This document shows positions 48,421-62,287 of a stretch of 64,000 nt of DNA, one piece after another. Made by a program: the position numbers and the translations under genes. The stretch is from Panax quinquefolius (Eukaryota > Streptophyta > Magnoliopsida > Apiales > Araliaceae): positions 19,053,546 to 19,117,545 of the forward strand of contig CM035169.1 of NCBI GenBank assembly GCA_020205615.1, given 5' to 3'. How positions within the stretch are numbered: position 1 is the first letter of the stretch; the number at the start of each line of letters is the position of its first letter. Under the pieces are notes generated by a model. That model was given only the letters and a program-made list of their open reading frames with translations, ran no database searches and had not been told where the DNA came from.

Positions 48421-51301
48421 TGTGACGCCCCCAAAATAGGTATACATCACCCATTACGGGTTGTCGATACGTGATGGTACGAAATAACTACAACTTTATT
48501 ATTACAACGGTAAAGCTGTGAGTTTAAATACAAATATTATCTTCAGACAATATCTATACTCAAATAAATCCTCATCACATTTATTGATACTTTATTTTAC
48601 AAAATGGTGAGGACTACTAAACAACTCTCTCTAGAACCTTCATTCCATACCCCGGCTTCGTGCTATCGTATATTCTCGCCTCACGAGAAAAATGGAACAA
48701 AAAGGAAAAGGGTGAGCTCAACTAGCTCATAAAAGAATATTATGACTAAGATAATATACAACAAATTATCGTTAGTCTTCAACGAGGAAAAATCTAATAG
48801 AATCTGATAGACAAAAATTTTAAATCAATATTAGCGGCATGGAAATAATAATTCATTAGAAGAGTTAAGTAGAGAATACAAACTACTATCTTACATGTAT
48901 GAATTTAAAAGTTCATCGTCTATCTTTTATCCTGTAACATCAATCAATATACATCGTAATCAAATATTCATCTTTTACTACTGAGGCCAAAGATATTCAT
49001 CGATTAATTCAGTATTTCATTTAAACACCTATTCATCTTTGCACTATGGGCCAAAGATATTAATCGATCGATCATGTTCATCTCAACACTGTTCATCTTT
49101 GCACCTCTGAGGCCAAAGATATTCTTGAAATCATTCATCTTTGCACTACGGGCCAAAGATATTCAATAATATCATCATTTAAGGCGAGGATGATGAAAAT
49201 ATTTTTTAAAGAAAGCGAATCCGGTGAAACAAAATGACAAGGATTAAGGATTAAGGATTAAGTACTTTGTTTTATCCATGTTCAAAAATACCTCCAAAAA
49301 TAATCATAGTGGTGTAAAATTCAAGAATGATCAAAACATGGATACAATCAAAGCTAGTATCCGAATAGATATTTTGACAAAAAGAAGAAATTTATTTTTC
49401 TATTGAATAGTCAGAGTATCGTGAATAGTCTTAGTATCGTGAATAATAACTCAAACACCAAAAGATAGAAATTCCACAAAAACATCCTCACGCTTTCATG
49501 AATAGTACACTCGTGAATAGTAATCGTGAATAGTAACTCATGAATAGTAAGTCGTGAATAGTAATCTCATGAATAGTAACCTTCGACATAAAAAGTTCTA
49601 AATTTGATAAAAGTTCAATCAATATTTCAAACATAATGATATTGAAGAAATAATATCATTTGAGAAGAAAATAACATCCTTACCTCAAAATACTGCATCT
49701 TACGATTGAATTTTCGGATATAGTCTTGTGAAACTTACCTTTGAATAGCAACTCTCAAAATATCAAAATACTCACAAAAATACGCTCGATAATCTCAGAG
49801 AAAGAAAACTTGTTTACGGTGTGATTTTCAATTCTAACCTAAGCGCTTTATTTATAGGAAAATGCTTTAGACGCAAAAGGAGACTAAATAATAAAATATT
49901 ATTCTTCTTTCGCCACCTCAATTGTCAAGCCAACCATTTTGAAAATCAAACCCGCCATCTTGGAAAAAATAGCATTACGTGTGTTAAAACACAAGTGGGT
50001 CACCCCTTTATTAATAAAAAATTATTTTATTTTCCGAAACTTCAACAATTCATAGAAAATAGAGTAGGTTATCGAAAAAATACGAATTTTATGTCCATTC
50101 GCTGAAATCGAATTTTCTACAACTTTCTGAGAAGAAATTTTTCCAAATTCCAAACGAAAAATGACCAAAATCAGCATACGGATAAGTTTTCTAATTTCCT
50201 TCTCTTCCCTTTCTCTTTCTTCCTTTCCCATAATTCTCCACTAACTCTCTCTCTTCCCCACTTTCTCTCTCTTACCCCACCACTTCTTCCCACACACACA
50301 CAAAAATATATATATATATATATATATACATTAAAATATTTACAATTATTAAATGATTCCAATTCTATCTTCTCTCTTCCACCTCATCTATTTATAACCC
50401 ATGAATTTATTGTAAAAATATCACCATCAATATATTATTAAAATAATATATTTAAATGAATTATTTTATCGAAGAAAAAGATAAAATATTAATTTTCAAC
50501 AATTGTCATTTTAAAATTTTCTCCATCTATATCCATATAAAATCAATATTTTCCTCATCATATGAATCAATAATTAATTATTCACAAATAATATTACTGA
50601 GAATCACAATATTGACAAAGACGGTTCAGGAAAGAGGGGCTTTCGATAAGGATCTCTCCTTCTTGCGCGCAATTAGGTGACCAAACCTCTCCTTGAGCGA
50701 ACTTTCAGACATTTAATAATGTTTTCTAATATTATTATTAGGATAATATGAATTATTGCTCAGATAATGGAAAATCTTGTGTAATGACAATTATTGAAAC
50801 AAAAACAATATAAAATATCAACGCAAAAATTATTGAATCAATAAAATAAAATCTTTGAAAGTAATTATTGTAACAATTATTGAGTAGTGCCTTTTACGTA
50901 AGAATCAATAATTGGTGCAATATCGCGATATCTATCTTTTGTTCAACAACGGCAGATTAGTGTGTTTTAACCACCGGGTATTCCAACGATGATTAAGCAG
51001 TAATAACTACGCTGATTATTTTTAAACAACTTATATTTGTCGTTTTCTTCATCCAATCGCTTTCAGTTATGGGGCCACACATGGTCAGCGGCAGTAAATG
51101 CGAATATTCTGAAAAGATGCGAATATTCCACGACCAAACGAATATTCCCAACAACAATGAATATTTTATAACCACTTGCTTATTTTGAAATATTTGCGTA
51201 TTTAACCCCTAACTATCCACATTAATCAAATCAACCCTTACTATTTCAAAATAATAAATAGAGAAAATTAAATTTCATTAATAATAAGTTGGGGTCTTAC
51301 A
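48421..51301 (-). mobile_element. Solo LTR S48 nested in L47
   Basis: 2881 bp from TGTGACGCCCCC to GGGGTCTTACA with a perfect duplication TTTTA (48416-48420 and 51302-51306). A distinctive segment at about 50160-50330 (CT-rich, then CACACACACA and (TA)n) is shared only with P52, so the two are the closest pair in the window. The Arg/Glu-rich minus-strand frames here are by-products of the CT-rich tract. Confidence 0.93.
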
Positions 51302-52480
51302 TTTTATCCATGTAACATCAATCATTATACATCATAAATTAAATAGTCATCTTTACTATTGGGAAGGCAAAGATATTCATACATTAGTGTGTTTCATCTT
51401 TTGACTACGGCCAAAGATATTCATCGATTAGTCATGTTCATCTAAACACCTGTTTATCTTTGCACTACGGGCCAAAGATATTCATCAGAAAATCATTCAT
51501 CTTTGCACTACATGCCAAAGATATTCAGTAATATCATCATTTAGGACTAAGGATGATAAAAAATATTTTAAAGGAAACGAATCTAGTGAAACAAAAGAAC
51601 AAATATTAAGAATTCGTACTTTAAACAATCCAAGTTCAAAAATACTTCATAAATAATCAGAGTGGAGTAAAATTCAAGAATGAATACCAAAACATAGATC
51701 CAATCAAAGATAGGAATCATAACAGACAATCTTGGACACGAGTAAAAGAAAATTTAATTTTTACGTGAATAGTGTAAATGATTCGTGAATAGTGTTGTAT
51801 ACGTGAATAGTGTTGTAAGACCCCAACTTTTATAAATAAAGATGAATTTTCTATAAATATTATTTTTGAATATTATGGAATAAATTTGATATAATGTTAT
51901 AGTTGTGGGTAATATTTATAAATTTTGCAAAAGTAAGCAAGTTGTTAGAAAATATTAGTTTGGGAGGGAATATTAAATGCGACTACTCGATCATTAGTGG
52001 ACCCTACAATGGAAGTATTATCGTAGTTAGAAAATGACAAAATTATCTTTCTATAAAAATAACGGAAGAGGTGTTACTGAATTAAAAGCGTTGAACTACC
52101 CGGTAGTAAAAAGTACACTAATACGGCGTAGTCATGTAGAAGACACGATATTGATTATTGATCTTTACGTGAGAAGTCAACTCATTTATGCTTTCGATTA
52201 TTGCTTTACGATGAATTCACGCATCATATCTCTTATATTATTGATTTAATTATTGTCACGATTATCATCCGTATAATATGTTATAGTATTAAATCAATAA
52301 TTGAGGCGACAAGTTATAAATGATTAATAATTGTTGAAAGATTAATTATGTGTTGATTAAAATAAAATGATTTGTGGTAATATTTATTGATCCTTGATGT
52401 ATATAAAGAGTACATTATGAGGCGTTTGTGGTAAGTTTGATTATTTTATGGGGGCCCATATGTCATCATCTAAGAGTCTC

Positions 52481-52556
52481 TTCGTCGATAGTAATTACCT
52501 TCGTCGATAGTAATTACCTTTGTGAATAGTAATTACCTTCGTCGATAGTAATTACC
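52481..52556. repeat. Tandem repeat, 19-bp unit x4, in LTR C
   Basis: Four head-to-tail copies of TTCGTCGATAGTAATTACC. The third copy has TTTGTGAATAG in place of TTCGTCGATAG, which links it to the GTGAATAGTAAC words of the main family. Confidence 0.9.
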
Positions 52557-52992
52557 TTTGCGGAGACGTCAAACCACTTGCCGTTTCATATTATTACGAT
52601 CGAACCACTTGTTGTTTCACATTACATGACGGCGTCAAAACCACTTTTCTTTTCGGATCACTCACCGTCAAGCCACTTGCTTTTCACATGGCGGTCTTAA
52701 GCTAGAAATCTTACATAAATAGAGGCCTAATGCTTCATTATTTTCACGAATTCATTCAAGCTATAGAGAGAGAGAAAGTATAGAGAATAAGAGAAAGAAG
52801 AAGAGTATTTTGTTACTACACTCATCTGCGATATTCAATCTCCTACTAAAAAGTAAGGGTGTTATTCTTTCTTATTCATGAAGAGAACTCTGTTGTTATT
52901 CCATTGCTTATTATTACATTGGAATAACCTATATACGTGGTTTTACCTATACTTGGTGACATTCTTCTATTATTTTGTTGGAACATCACATC

Positions 52993-55882
52993 TGTAAGAC
53001 CCCAACTTATTATTAATGAAATTTAATTTTCTCTATTTATTATTTTGAAATAGTAAGGGTTGATTTGATTAATGTGGATAGTTAGGGGTTAAATACATAA
53101 ATATTTCAAAATAAGCAAGTGGTTATAAAATATTCATTGTTGCCGGGGAATATTCGTTTGGTCGTGGAATATTAAATGCTTCGTCGGGAATATTAAATGC
53201 GACGTAGTATGAATGTGTGTGGCCCCATAACTTGAAGCGATTGGATGAAGAAAGCGACAAATATAAGTTGTTTAAAAATAATTGGCGTAGTTATTACCAA
53301 TTATCTTGTTGGAATACCCTATTGGTTAAAACACACTAATACGCGTTGTTGAACGATGAAGTACAGTATTGCACCAATTATTGATTCTTACGTAGAAGGC
53401 ACTACTCAATAATTATTACGATAATTCTTATTAAAATATTTTATTTTATTGATTCAATAATTCTTGCGTTGATATTTTATATTTGTTGTTGTTTCAATAA
53501 TTGTCATTACGGTATTTTCCATTATCGAGACAATAATTCATATTATCTCGAATAATAATATTAGAAAACATTATTGGCGATGTCAGAAAGTTACATACAG
53601 GAGAGGTTTGGTCACCTAATCGCGCTTGCCAAGTAAGAGAGATCCTTATTGGAAAGCCCCCTCTTTCCAGGAAGCGTCTCGGTTGTCAATATTGTGATTC
53701 TCGTAATATTATTTGTGAATAATTAATTATTGATTCATATGATGAGGAAAATATTGATTTTATATGGATATAGATGGAGAAAAATTTTAAAATGACAATT
53801 GTTGAAAATTAATATTTTATCTTTTTACGATAAAATAATTCATTTAAATATATTATTTTAATAATATATTGATGGTGATATTTTTACAATAAATTCATGG
53901 GTTATAAATAGATGAGGTGGGAAGAGAAGATAGAATTGGAATCATTTAATAATTGTAAATATTTTAATGTATATATATATATATATATGTACGTATTTGT
54001 GTATGTGTGTGGAAGAAGTGGTGGGGGTAAGAGAAGAAAGTGGGGGAAGAGAGAGAGTTAGTGGAGAATTATGGGAAAGGAAGAAAGAAAGGAAGAGAAG
54101 GAAATTAGAAAACTTATCCAGTATCTTTGATTTTGGTCATTTTTCGTTTGGAATTTGGAAAAATTTCTTCGTAAAGTTGTAGAAAATTCGATTTCAAAAG
54201 AATGGACATAAAATTAGATTTTTTACGATAACCTAGGTCTATTTTCTATGAATTGTTGAAGTTTAGGAAAATAAAATAATTTTTTTATTAATAAAGGGGG
54301 ACCCACTTGTGTTTTAAACATGTGAAATTTGCTATTTTTCCAAGATGGCGAGTTTGATTTTTAAAATGGTTGGCTTGACAATTGAGGTGGCGTAAAGAAT
54401 AATAATATTTTATTATTTAGTCTCCTTTGGCGTTCTAAGCATTTTCCTATAAATAAGCGCTTAGGTTAGAATTGAAAATCACACCGTAAAACAAGTTTTT
54501 TTCTCTCTAGATTATTGAGCGTATTTTTATGAGTATTTTGATATTTTGAGAGTTCTTTATCGGTCTGCAAGTTTCACAAGACTATATCCGAAATTCAACC
54601 AAAGACGGTTTATTTTGAGGTAAGTGGATGTTATTTTCTTCTCAAATGATATTATTTCTTCAATATCATTATGCTAAAATATTGGTTGGAACTTTTTATC
54701 AAATTTGGAACTTTTTATGTCGGGTTCTTATTCAAGTAGTTCTTATTCACGAGTTACTATTCATGAGTTCTTATTCACGAAGTTACTATTCACGAGTCTT
54801 ATTCATGAAGAGTGAGGATGTTTTTGTGGAATTTCTATCTTTTGGTGTTTGAGTTACTTATTCACGATGATCTGACTAGACTATTCACGATATCTGACCT
54901 ATTCATAGAAAAATAAATTTCTTCTTTTTGTCCAAAATATCTATTCGGATACTAGCTTTGATTGTATCCATGTTTTGATCATTCTTGAATTTTACACCAC
55001 TATGATTATTTTTGAGGTATTTTTGAACATGGATAAAACAAAGTACGAATCCTTAATCCTTAATCTTTGTCATTTTGTTTCATTGGATTCGTTTTCTTTA
55101 AAAAATATTTTTCATCATCCTCGATCTTAAATGATGATATTATTGAATATCTTTGGCACAGTAGTGCAAAGATGAATGATTTCAAGAATATCTTTGGCCG
55201 TGTAGTGCAAAGATGAGCAGTGTTGAGATGAACATGACCGACCGATTAATATCTTTCGCCCATAGTGTAAAGATGAGCAGTGTTTAAATGAACATGATTA
55301 ATGATGAATATCTTTGGCCCTGTAGTGCAAAGATGAATATTTGATTCTGAGATGTATATTGATTGATGTTACGGGGATAAAAGATGAGCGATGAACTTTT
55401 AAATTCATACATAGAAGATAGTAGTTTGTATTCTCTACTTAACTCTTCTAATGAATTATTATTTCATTGCGAATATTGATTTAAAATTTGTTGTCTATTG
55501 ATTCTATTAGATTTTTCCTGTTGAAGACTAACGATAATTTGTTGTATATTATCTTAGTCATAATATTCTTTCTTGAGCTAGTTGAGCTCACCCTTTTCCT
55601 TTTTGTTCCATTTTTCTCGGGAGGCGAGAATATAAGCGAGTACAGTCGGGGTATGGAATGAAGGTTCTAGAGAGAGTTGTTTAGTAGTCCTCACCATTTT
55701 TGTAAAATAAAGTATCAATAAATGTGATGAGGATTTATTTGAGTATAGATATTATGCAGAAGATAATATTTGTATTTAAACTCACAGCTTTTTCTTGTTG
55801 TAATAATAAAGTTGTAGTTGTTTACGTACCATGTATTGACAACTCAGAATGGGTGATGTATACCTATTTTGGGGGCGTCACA
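52993..55882 (+). mobile_element. Solo LTR P52 nested in LTR C
   Basis: About 2.89 kb from TGTAAGACCCCAACTTATTATT to GGGGGCGTCACA. The left flank is ACATC (52988-52992). On the right ACATC occurs at 55880-55884, overlapping the LTR's own terminal ACA, so a duplication is likely but one copy of ACA may be lost. It is the innermost and youngest of the nest along this branch. The GTGTGTGTGGAAGAAGTGG segment (about 53998-54020) pairs it with S48. TATA-like CCTATAAATAAGCGC is near 54450. Confidence 0.9.
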
Positions 55883-55889
55883 TCGTGCT

Positions 55890-56115
55890 CGTGTGTTTTA
55901 TCTGGGACCGGTTCCGTCTTTATTATTATTCTATTGGAAGATCCACATGCATGTGTTTTACACCTAGACCTAGTTCCTTCTTTATTATTACATTTGGAAC
56001 ATACCATACTGCATGTGTTTTACGTGGGACTGGTTCCATTCTTTATTATTACATTGGAATATCACATGCATGCGTTTTCTGTGGGACCGATCCGTTATTT
56101 ATTATTCATTGGAAT
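55890..56115. repeat. Tandem repeat, about 70-bp unit, in LTR C
   Basis: Units read GTGTTTTA..TGGGAC.GGTTCC..TTTATTATTACATTGGAA..ACATGCATG. About four copies lie here, and weaker ones before the P52 insertion at about 52890-52990. The 209-codon plus-strand frame beginning at 55724 runs through these units and has no family resemblance; I treat it as spurious. Confidence 0.7.
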
Positions 56116-59100
56116 AACTTTCGCTGAGCGATTCTATCACATGCATGGTGATTTCTTTTGTTATTCCATTCTTTATTATACCCGGTTGGTTAAAACTTTG
56201 ACTTCTATACTCCATGAAATTAGTGGAATATCCTTGATATTTTTGGCTTCATCCAAAGATCCTTTCATGGAAATATTCTTCTCAAAGATTCTTGAATTTT
56301 ACTCTACAAAGCGATTATCGTGTTGTGATTTGGATGTTATTGGTTCTAGATAAATTAATTCTTGAACTTGTTTTATTGAATTCTTATATCATTGTCATCA
56401 TCCTCATGTTTATATTATGTTGAAAGTCATCTCGTGGCTCAGAAGGTGCATAGATGGACTTGGTATGATTATGACCGAGAGACTATTCGGTGTAATCATG
56501 GTAGTAATGTTACAAATGATGTGGTAAAAATCCTCGGTGGCCGAGAAGTGCATTGATGGACGATTGTTGGCATGATCATGACCATTAATGAATACAAAAA
56601 TATTCTCGGCCCGTAGTGCATGAATAATTGTGGTCGTGATACTAAAGAATATCCTTGGTAGTAGTGCGAGTGGGTGATTTGATGATGTGGAATTTTATTA
56701 AAGTCGAGTCTCATTATATGTTGATGAAAATCTTTTATATCATAAAAGATAGTAGATTTTATTTTCTACTTGACTCTTTTAATGGATTCTTTGGTTCCGC
56801 TTATAGTTAAACTTGATGTTCATTATATTTTATCGGTTTAACACATTTCATTTGTAGGCTAATGATAATTTATTCGCATTATCTTAGTCATAATATTTCT
56901 TCTTGAGCTAGTTGAGCTCACCTTTCTTTCACTTTATTCTCTCGTGAAATGAGAATATATTTGGGGACGAATCGGGAGCGGAGTAATGGTCCGAGAGGAT
57001 AGCATTAGTAGTCCTCACTATACGTGAAATAGTGTGAAAATAATTGTAATGAGGACTCCTTTTGAGTTTGTATAATATCTAGTAGACAATATTTGTATTC
57101 AAACTCACGATTTATGTCAGTATTATACTACTACAGTTATATTAGTAAGTTGTATTTAAATTACGCACCATGTATCGACTACCCAAGATGGGTGATGTAT
57201 AACTAATTTTGGGGCGCCACAAGTGTCAGATACGTGAATAGTAACTCAGACACTAAAAGATAGAAATTTCAAAAAAAATCATCATGCTTCGTGAATAAGA
57301 CTCGTGAATAAGAACTCGTCGTAAATAGTAACTCATGAATAAGAACTCATGAATAGTAACCCGACATGAAAAAGTTTTAAATTTGATAAAAAATTTCTAC
57401 CAATATTTCGGCATAATGATATTGAAGAAACAATATCATTTTCGAATAAAATAACATCTCTTACTTCATAAAAACAAAGACTTCGACCGAATATTGGATA
57501 TAGTCTTTGAAAGAACTTGCACCGTAGTATAGCAATACTCAAAGTACTAAAATACTCACAAAAATACTCTCGATATATAGAGAGAGAAAGAGAAAGAAGA
57601 TTTCAGGTTTACGGTGTGATTTTCAATTCTAACCTAAGCACCCTATTTATAGGAAAATGCTTAGATCACCAAAGCAGAAAATTTAATATAATATTAATAT
57701 AATTACAAAATATTCAAGCCCACCTCTAGATACTTGAATTCAGCCATTAACATGTGTATGTGAGGGCCACCAAAGTACAAAAAATGTTTTTCTAACAAAA
57801 ATCATTTAAACTCCAAAAATCAATTCACACCCGATATACCAAAACTTCAATAATTCACAATAAATAGCCCTTTTGTTAGAAAAATTCGAATCTCGCGACT
57901 TTTTATAGGAAATTCAATTCTCTACAACTTTGCAGAACAAAATTTTTCCAAATTCCAAACAGAAATTGACCGAAATCCATAAACGGGCGATTTTATAGGC
58001 TATAATCAAATTTCAGTCAAGAAATGGGGTCCACCGACACACAAAACATGTGTTAATTATTTAATGCAACAAAAATACTCTTCCTCCTCATATACTCATA
58101 TATCCCACATTCATTGTAAAAAATATCACCATTAATATATTATTAAAATAATATATTCAAATGAATTATTTTATCAGAAAAAGATAAAATAGTAATTTTC
58201 AACAATTGTCACATTTAAAAAATTTCTCCATCTATATCCACATAAAATCAATATTTTTCTCATCATATAAATCAATAATTAATTATTCACAAATAATATT
58301 AGAATCACAATATTGACAACCAAAGCGATTCCCAGGAAAGGGGCTTTCCAATAAGAATTTCTCTTACTTACATGCAATGCAATTAGGTGACCAAACCTCT
58401 CCTTATACGTAACTTTCTAGACGATGCCAATAATGTTTTTCGATAATATTATTCAGATAATATGAATTATTTCTTCGATAATGGAAAATATTGTGTAGTG
58501 ACAATTATTCAAACAACGATAATATAAAAAATCAACGTAGCAATTATTGAATCAATAAAATAAAATATCGAGCAAGAATTATCGTAACAATTATTGAGTA
58601 GTGCCTTTACGTAAGAATCAATAATTGGTGCAATACCGCGTAGCTTCTTGTGCAACAACGGCGTATTACTATGTTTTAACCACTGGGTATTCCAACAGTA
58701 TTAACGGTAACAACTACGTCATTATTTGTAAACAACTTATACTTGTCGTTCTTTATCCAATCGCTTTCCGTTATGGGGCCCACACAAGGCTGCGTCGTCA
58801 TACGAATATTTCCCGACAGTAAGAATATTCCACGACCAAACGAATATTCCTCGACAACAATGAATATTTTATAACCACTTGCTTATTTAAAATATTTGCG
58901 CATTTTACCCATAACTAACCACATTAATCAAATCAACCCCTTACTATTTCAAAATAATAATTAGAGAAATTAAATCTTTATTTATAAAAAGTTGGGGTCT
59001 TACACTAGTTGAGCTCACCCTTTCATCACCGTTTCTTTCGTAAAATGAGAAGCGTGAATTTGGGACTAATCGGGAACAGAATGATGGTCCCGATGGTGCA

Positions 59101-59377
59101 TCAAGCAGATCCCTCACTATTCGTGAAATAATGTGATAATAATTGTAATGAGGACTCCTTTTGAGTTTGTATAATCTCTAGTTGACAATATTTGTATTCA
59201 AACTCACGGTTTATGTTTTGTCGATTGTACACTGACAGTCAGATTATTAAGTTGTATTTGAATTACATACCATGTATCTGGCGACCCAAGATGGATGATG
59301 TATACCTAATTTTGGGGCGCCACAACACTAGTATTAAATAACATAAATAATTTTATGGTAAAAAAAATAGACACAAA

Positions 59378-61995
59378 TGTGACGCCCCCAAAAAATAGGT
59401 ATACATCACCCATTACGAGTTACAATATATGATGCGAAACAACTACAACTTTATTATTACAACAAGAAAGCGTGAGTTTAAATACAAATATTATCTTCTG
59501 AACAATATCTATACTCAAATAAATCCTCATCACATTTATTGATACATTATTTTACAAAAATGGTGAAGCACTACTAAACAACTCTCTCTAGAACCTTCAT
59601 TCCATTTCCCAGGCTGCAATACTTCATTTATATTCTCGCCTCCTAAGAAAAATGGAACAAAAGGAAAAGGGTGAGCTCAACTAGCTCAAGAAAGAATATT
59701 ATGACTCAAGATAATATACAACAAATTATCGTTAGTCTTCAACAGGAAAAATCTAATAGAATGACAATAGACAACAAATTTTAAATCAATATTCGCAATG
59801 AAAAAATAATTCATTAGAAGAGTTAAGTAGAGAATGCAAACTACTATCTTCCGTGTATGAATTTAAAAGTTCATCGCTCTATCTTTTATCCCCGTAACAT
59901 CAATCAATATATATCCGGAATCACATATTCATCTTTGCACTACTGTGCCAAAGATATTCATCGATTGGTCGTATTCATCTAAACACTGCTCATCTTTGCA
60001 CTACTGGGCCAAAGATATTCTTCAGAAATCATTCATCTTTTGCACTCATGGGCCAAAGATATTCCATAATATCATCATTTAAGATCGAAGATGATGAAAA
60101 ATATTTTTAAAGAAAGCGAATCCAAATTGAAACAAAATGACAAGGATTAAGGATTAAGGATTCAGTACTTTGTTTTATTCACGCCCAAAAATACCTCAAA
60201 AATAATCGCAGTGGTGTAAAATTCAAGAATGATCAAAACATGGATACAATCAAAGCTAGTATCCGAATAGATATTTTAGACTTAAAAGAAAAATTTTCAT
60301 TTTTCGATAAATAAGGCCGTGATTCGTGAATAATTGTCGATACGTGAATAAAGGTCGATATATCGTGAATAAGAACTCAGACACCAAAAGTTTCAAATTT
60401 GATAAAATTTCAGATCAATATTTCAACATAATGATATTGAAGAAATAATATCATTACGAAAAAAAATATCCCTTACCTCGAAAGATCAAGTCTTAATTTA
60501 AACACCAGGATATAAAGTATGACTTGAACTTGCAATCGAATAGCAATACTCAAATTATACTCAAAATACTCACAAGAATACGCCGATAATATAGAGAGAA
60601 AACTTCAAAGATTCTGGTGTGATTTTCAATTCTAACCTAAGCACCTATTTATAGGAAATTGCTTAGAACACCAAAAGTAGAAAATTTAATATAATATTAA
60701 TATATTATATATAAATTCCTACGCACACAATCTATGATCTGAATTCAGCCATGCTTGACAACAAATAAGTCTACCAAATAAATCAAAAACGTTTTTATTA
60801 TTTAAAATAATTAAAACTTCCAAAAATCAATTATTCAGGAATTTCAGAACATCAATAATTCATAATAAATAGCCCTTTTATCAGAAAATTCGAATCTCGC
60901 TAGTTTTTATAGGAAATTCAATTCTCTACAACTTTGCGTAAGAAAGTTTTTCCAAATTCCAAATGTAAATTGACCGAAATCCACAAACCAGCGATTTTTG
61001 AGGTTATAATCAAATTTCGGTCAATAAATGGGGTCCATGAGCATGTTTAACATGTTTTAGACATTTATTGCAACAAAAATACTCTTCCTCCTCAGTATAC
61101 TCATATATCCCACATTCGTTGTAAAAATATCACCATTATTATATTATTAAAATATAATAATACATTATCTTATCGAGAAAAAGATAAAATTTCAATTTTT
61201 AACAATTGTCTCATTAAAATTTTTCTCCATCTATATCCACATAAAATTAATATTTTCCTCATCATATGAATCAATAATTAATTATTCACAAATAATATTA
61301 CTGAATCACAATATTGACAACTGTGCGGTTCAGGAAAGAGGGCTTTCCAATAAGAATTTCTCCTTCTTGTGGCATGATTAGGTGACCAAACCTCTCCTTA
61401 GATGAACTTTCTAGACATTGCCAATAATGTTATCTAATAATATTATTCAGATAATATGAATTATCGCTTCGATAATAAAAAAATATTGTGTAATGACAAT
61501 TATTCAAAAACAATGAATATAAAATATCAACGCAGACAATTATTGAATCAATAAAAAATCGAACAAGAATTAATCGTAACCATTATCGAGTAGTGCCTTC
61601 TTACGTAAGAATCAATAATTGAGTGCAATATCTGTAATCTTCTTGTGTTTTAACCACCAAGAGTATTTTAACAAAGATAATTAATGGTAATAACTACGCC
61701 CATTATTTTTAACCAACTTATATTTGTCGTTTTCTTCATCCAATCGCTTTCCCTTATGGGGCCCCACATATGGTTGGCAGCCGTCGCCGCATTTAATATT
61801 CCCAAACCGATGCGAATATTCCACGACCAAACGAATATTTCCCGACAACAATGAATATTTTATAACCACTTGCTTATTTTGAAATATTTGCGTATTTTAC
61901 CCCTAACTATCCACATTAATCACATCAACCCTTACTATTTCAAAATAATAAATAGAGAAAATTAAATTTCATTAATAATAAGTTGGGGTCTTACA
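59378..61995 (-). mobile_element. Solo LTR of the main chromovirus family
   Basis: 2618 bp from TGTGACGCCCCC to GGGGTCTTACA with no internal region. The flanks (ACAAA before, CACTG after) do not give a clean duplication, unlike the neighbouring nest, so one flank may be altered. It is slightly shorter than its relatives because the GTGAATAGTAAC array is reduced (about 60305-60380). Confidence 0.85.
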
Positions 61996-62287
61996 CACTG
62001 TATATGATTGTATGAGTAATTATATAAAAATAATTTTATTTATTGTAATTAAATGTATTCGTTCGCATTTTCTTTATAAAATAATGTTCATCATTTTTCA
62101 AAATAATATTATTATAAGTGATATCTCACACAAAAATTTGAAATATTTTTTTTTACCTTTGTGTATGTATATACTCAATTGATATAACTATAACGGGAAT
62201 GGTTAGTAAGAAGTGAATTTCATGTTAAATTTATTTTATGTTCAATACAGTGTTGACACGCAAACATTGAGATTACCCTCCTGCTCA

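Larger units (their letters stand above)
51814..57221 (+). mobile_element. Solo LTR C (second divergent subfamily) nested in L47, split by P52
   Basis: Pieces 51814-52992 and 55883-57221, about 2.5 kb combined, from TGTAAGACCCCAAC to GGGGCGCCACA. The duplication AGTGT is perfect (51809-51813 and 57222-57226). It contains its own tandem arrays (52481-52556, about 52565-52700, about 55890-56115) and shares a block with LTR D (ATATCCTTGATATTT..TTGAATTTTACTCTACAAA at about 56230-56310, matched near 47150-47225). Confidence 0.92.
47891..59004 (-). mobile_element. Solo LTR L47 nested in LTR D, split by S48 and C
   Basis: Main-family LTR in minus orientation (TGTGACAACCCC...GGGGTCTTACA), in three pieces: 47891-48420, 51307-51813 and 57227-59004, about 2.8 kb combined. 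A perfect duplication CTAGT flanks it (47886-47890 and 59005-59009), and LTR D resumes as TGAGCTCACC. Confidence 0.92.
46218..59324 (+). mobile_element. Solo LTR D (divergent subfamily), split by LTR L47
   Basis: LTR D occupies 46218-47890 and 59010-59324 (about 2.0 kb combined), from TGTGAAATCCC to GGGGCGCCACA. It is flanked by a perfect 5-bp duplication ACACT (46213-46217 and 59325-59329). It shares with the main family the TTGAAGGCTAACGATAA..GAGCTAGTTGAGCTCACC block near its 3' end, but its 5' half is strongly diverged. It is the outermost and so the oldest of this nest. TATA-like CCTATAAATGAAG is near 47051. Confidence 0.9.

Noticed and set aside
50022..50362. Arg/Glu-rich minus-strand frames
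   Set aside because: They translate a CT/GA-rich tract inside solo LTR S48.
55724..56353. 209-codon plus-strand frame, longest in the window
   Set aside because: It begins in the LTR P52 end, crosses the junction into a 70-bp tandem array of LTR C, and has no domain or family-like motif.
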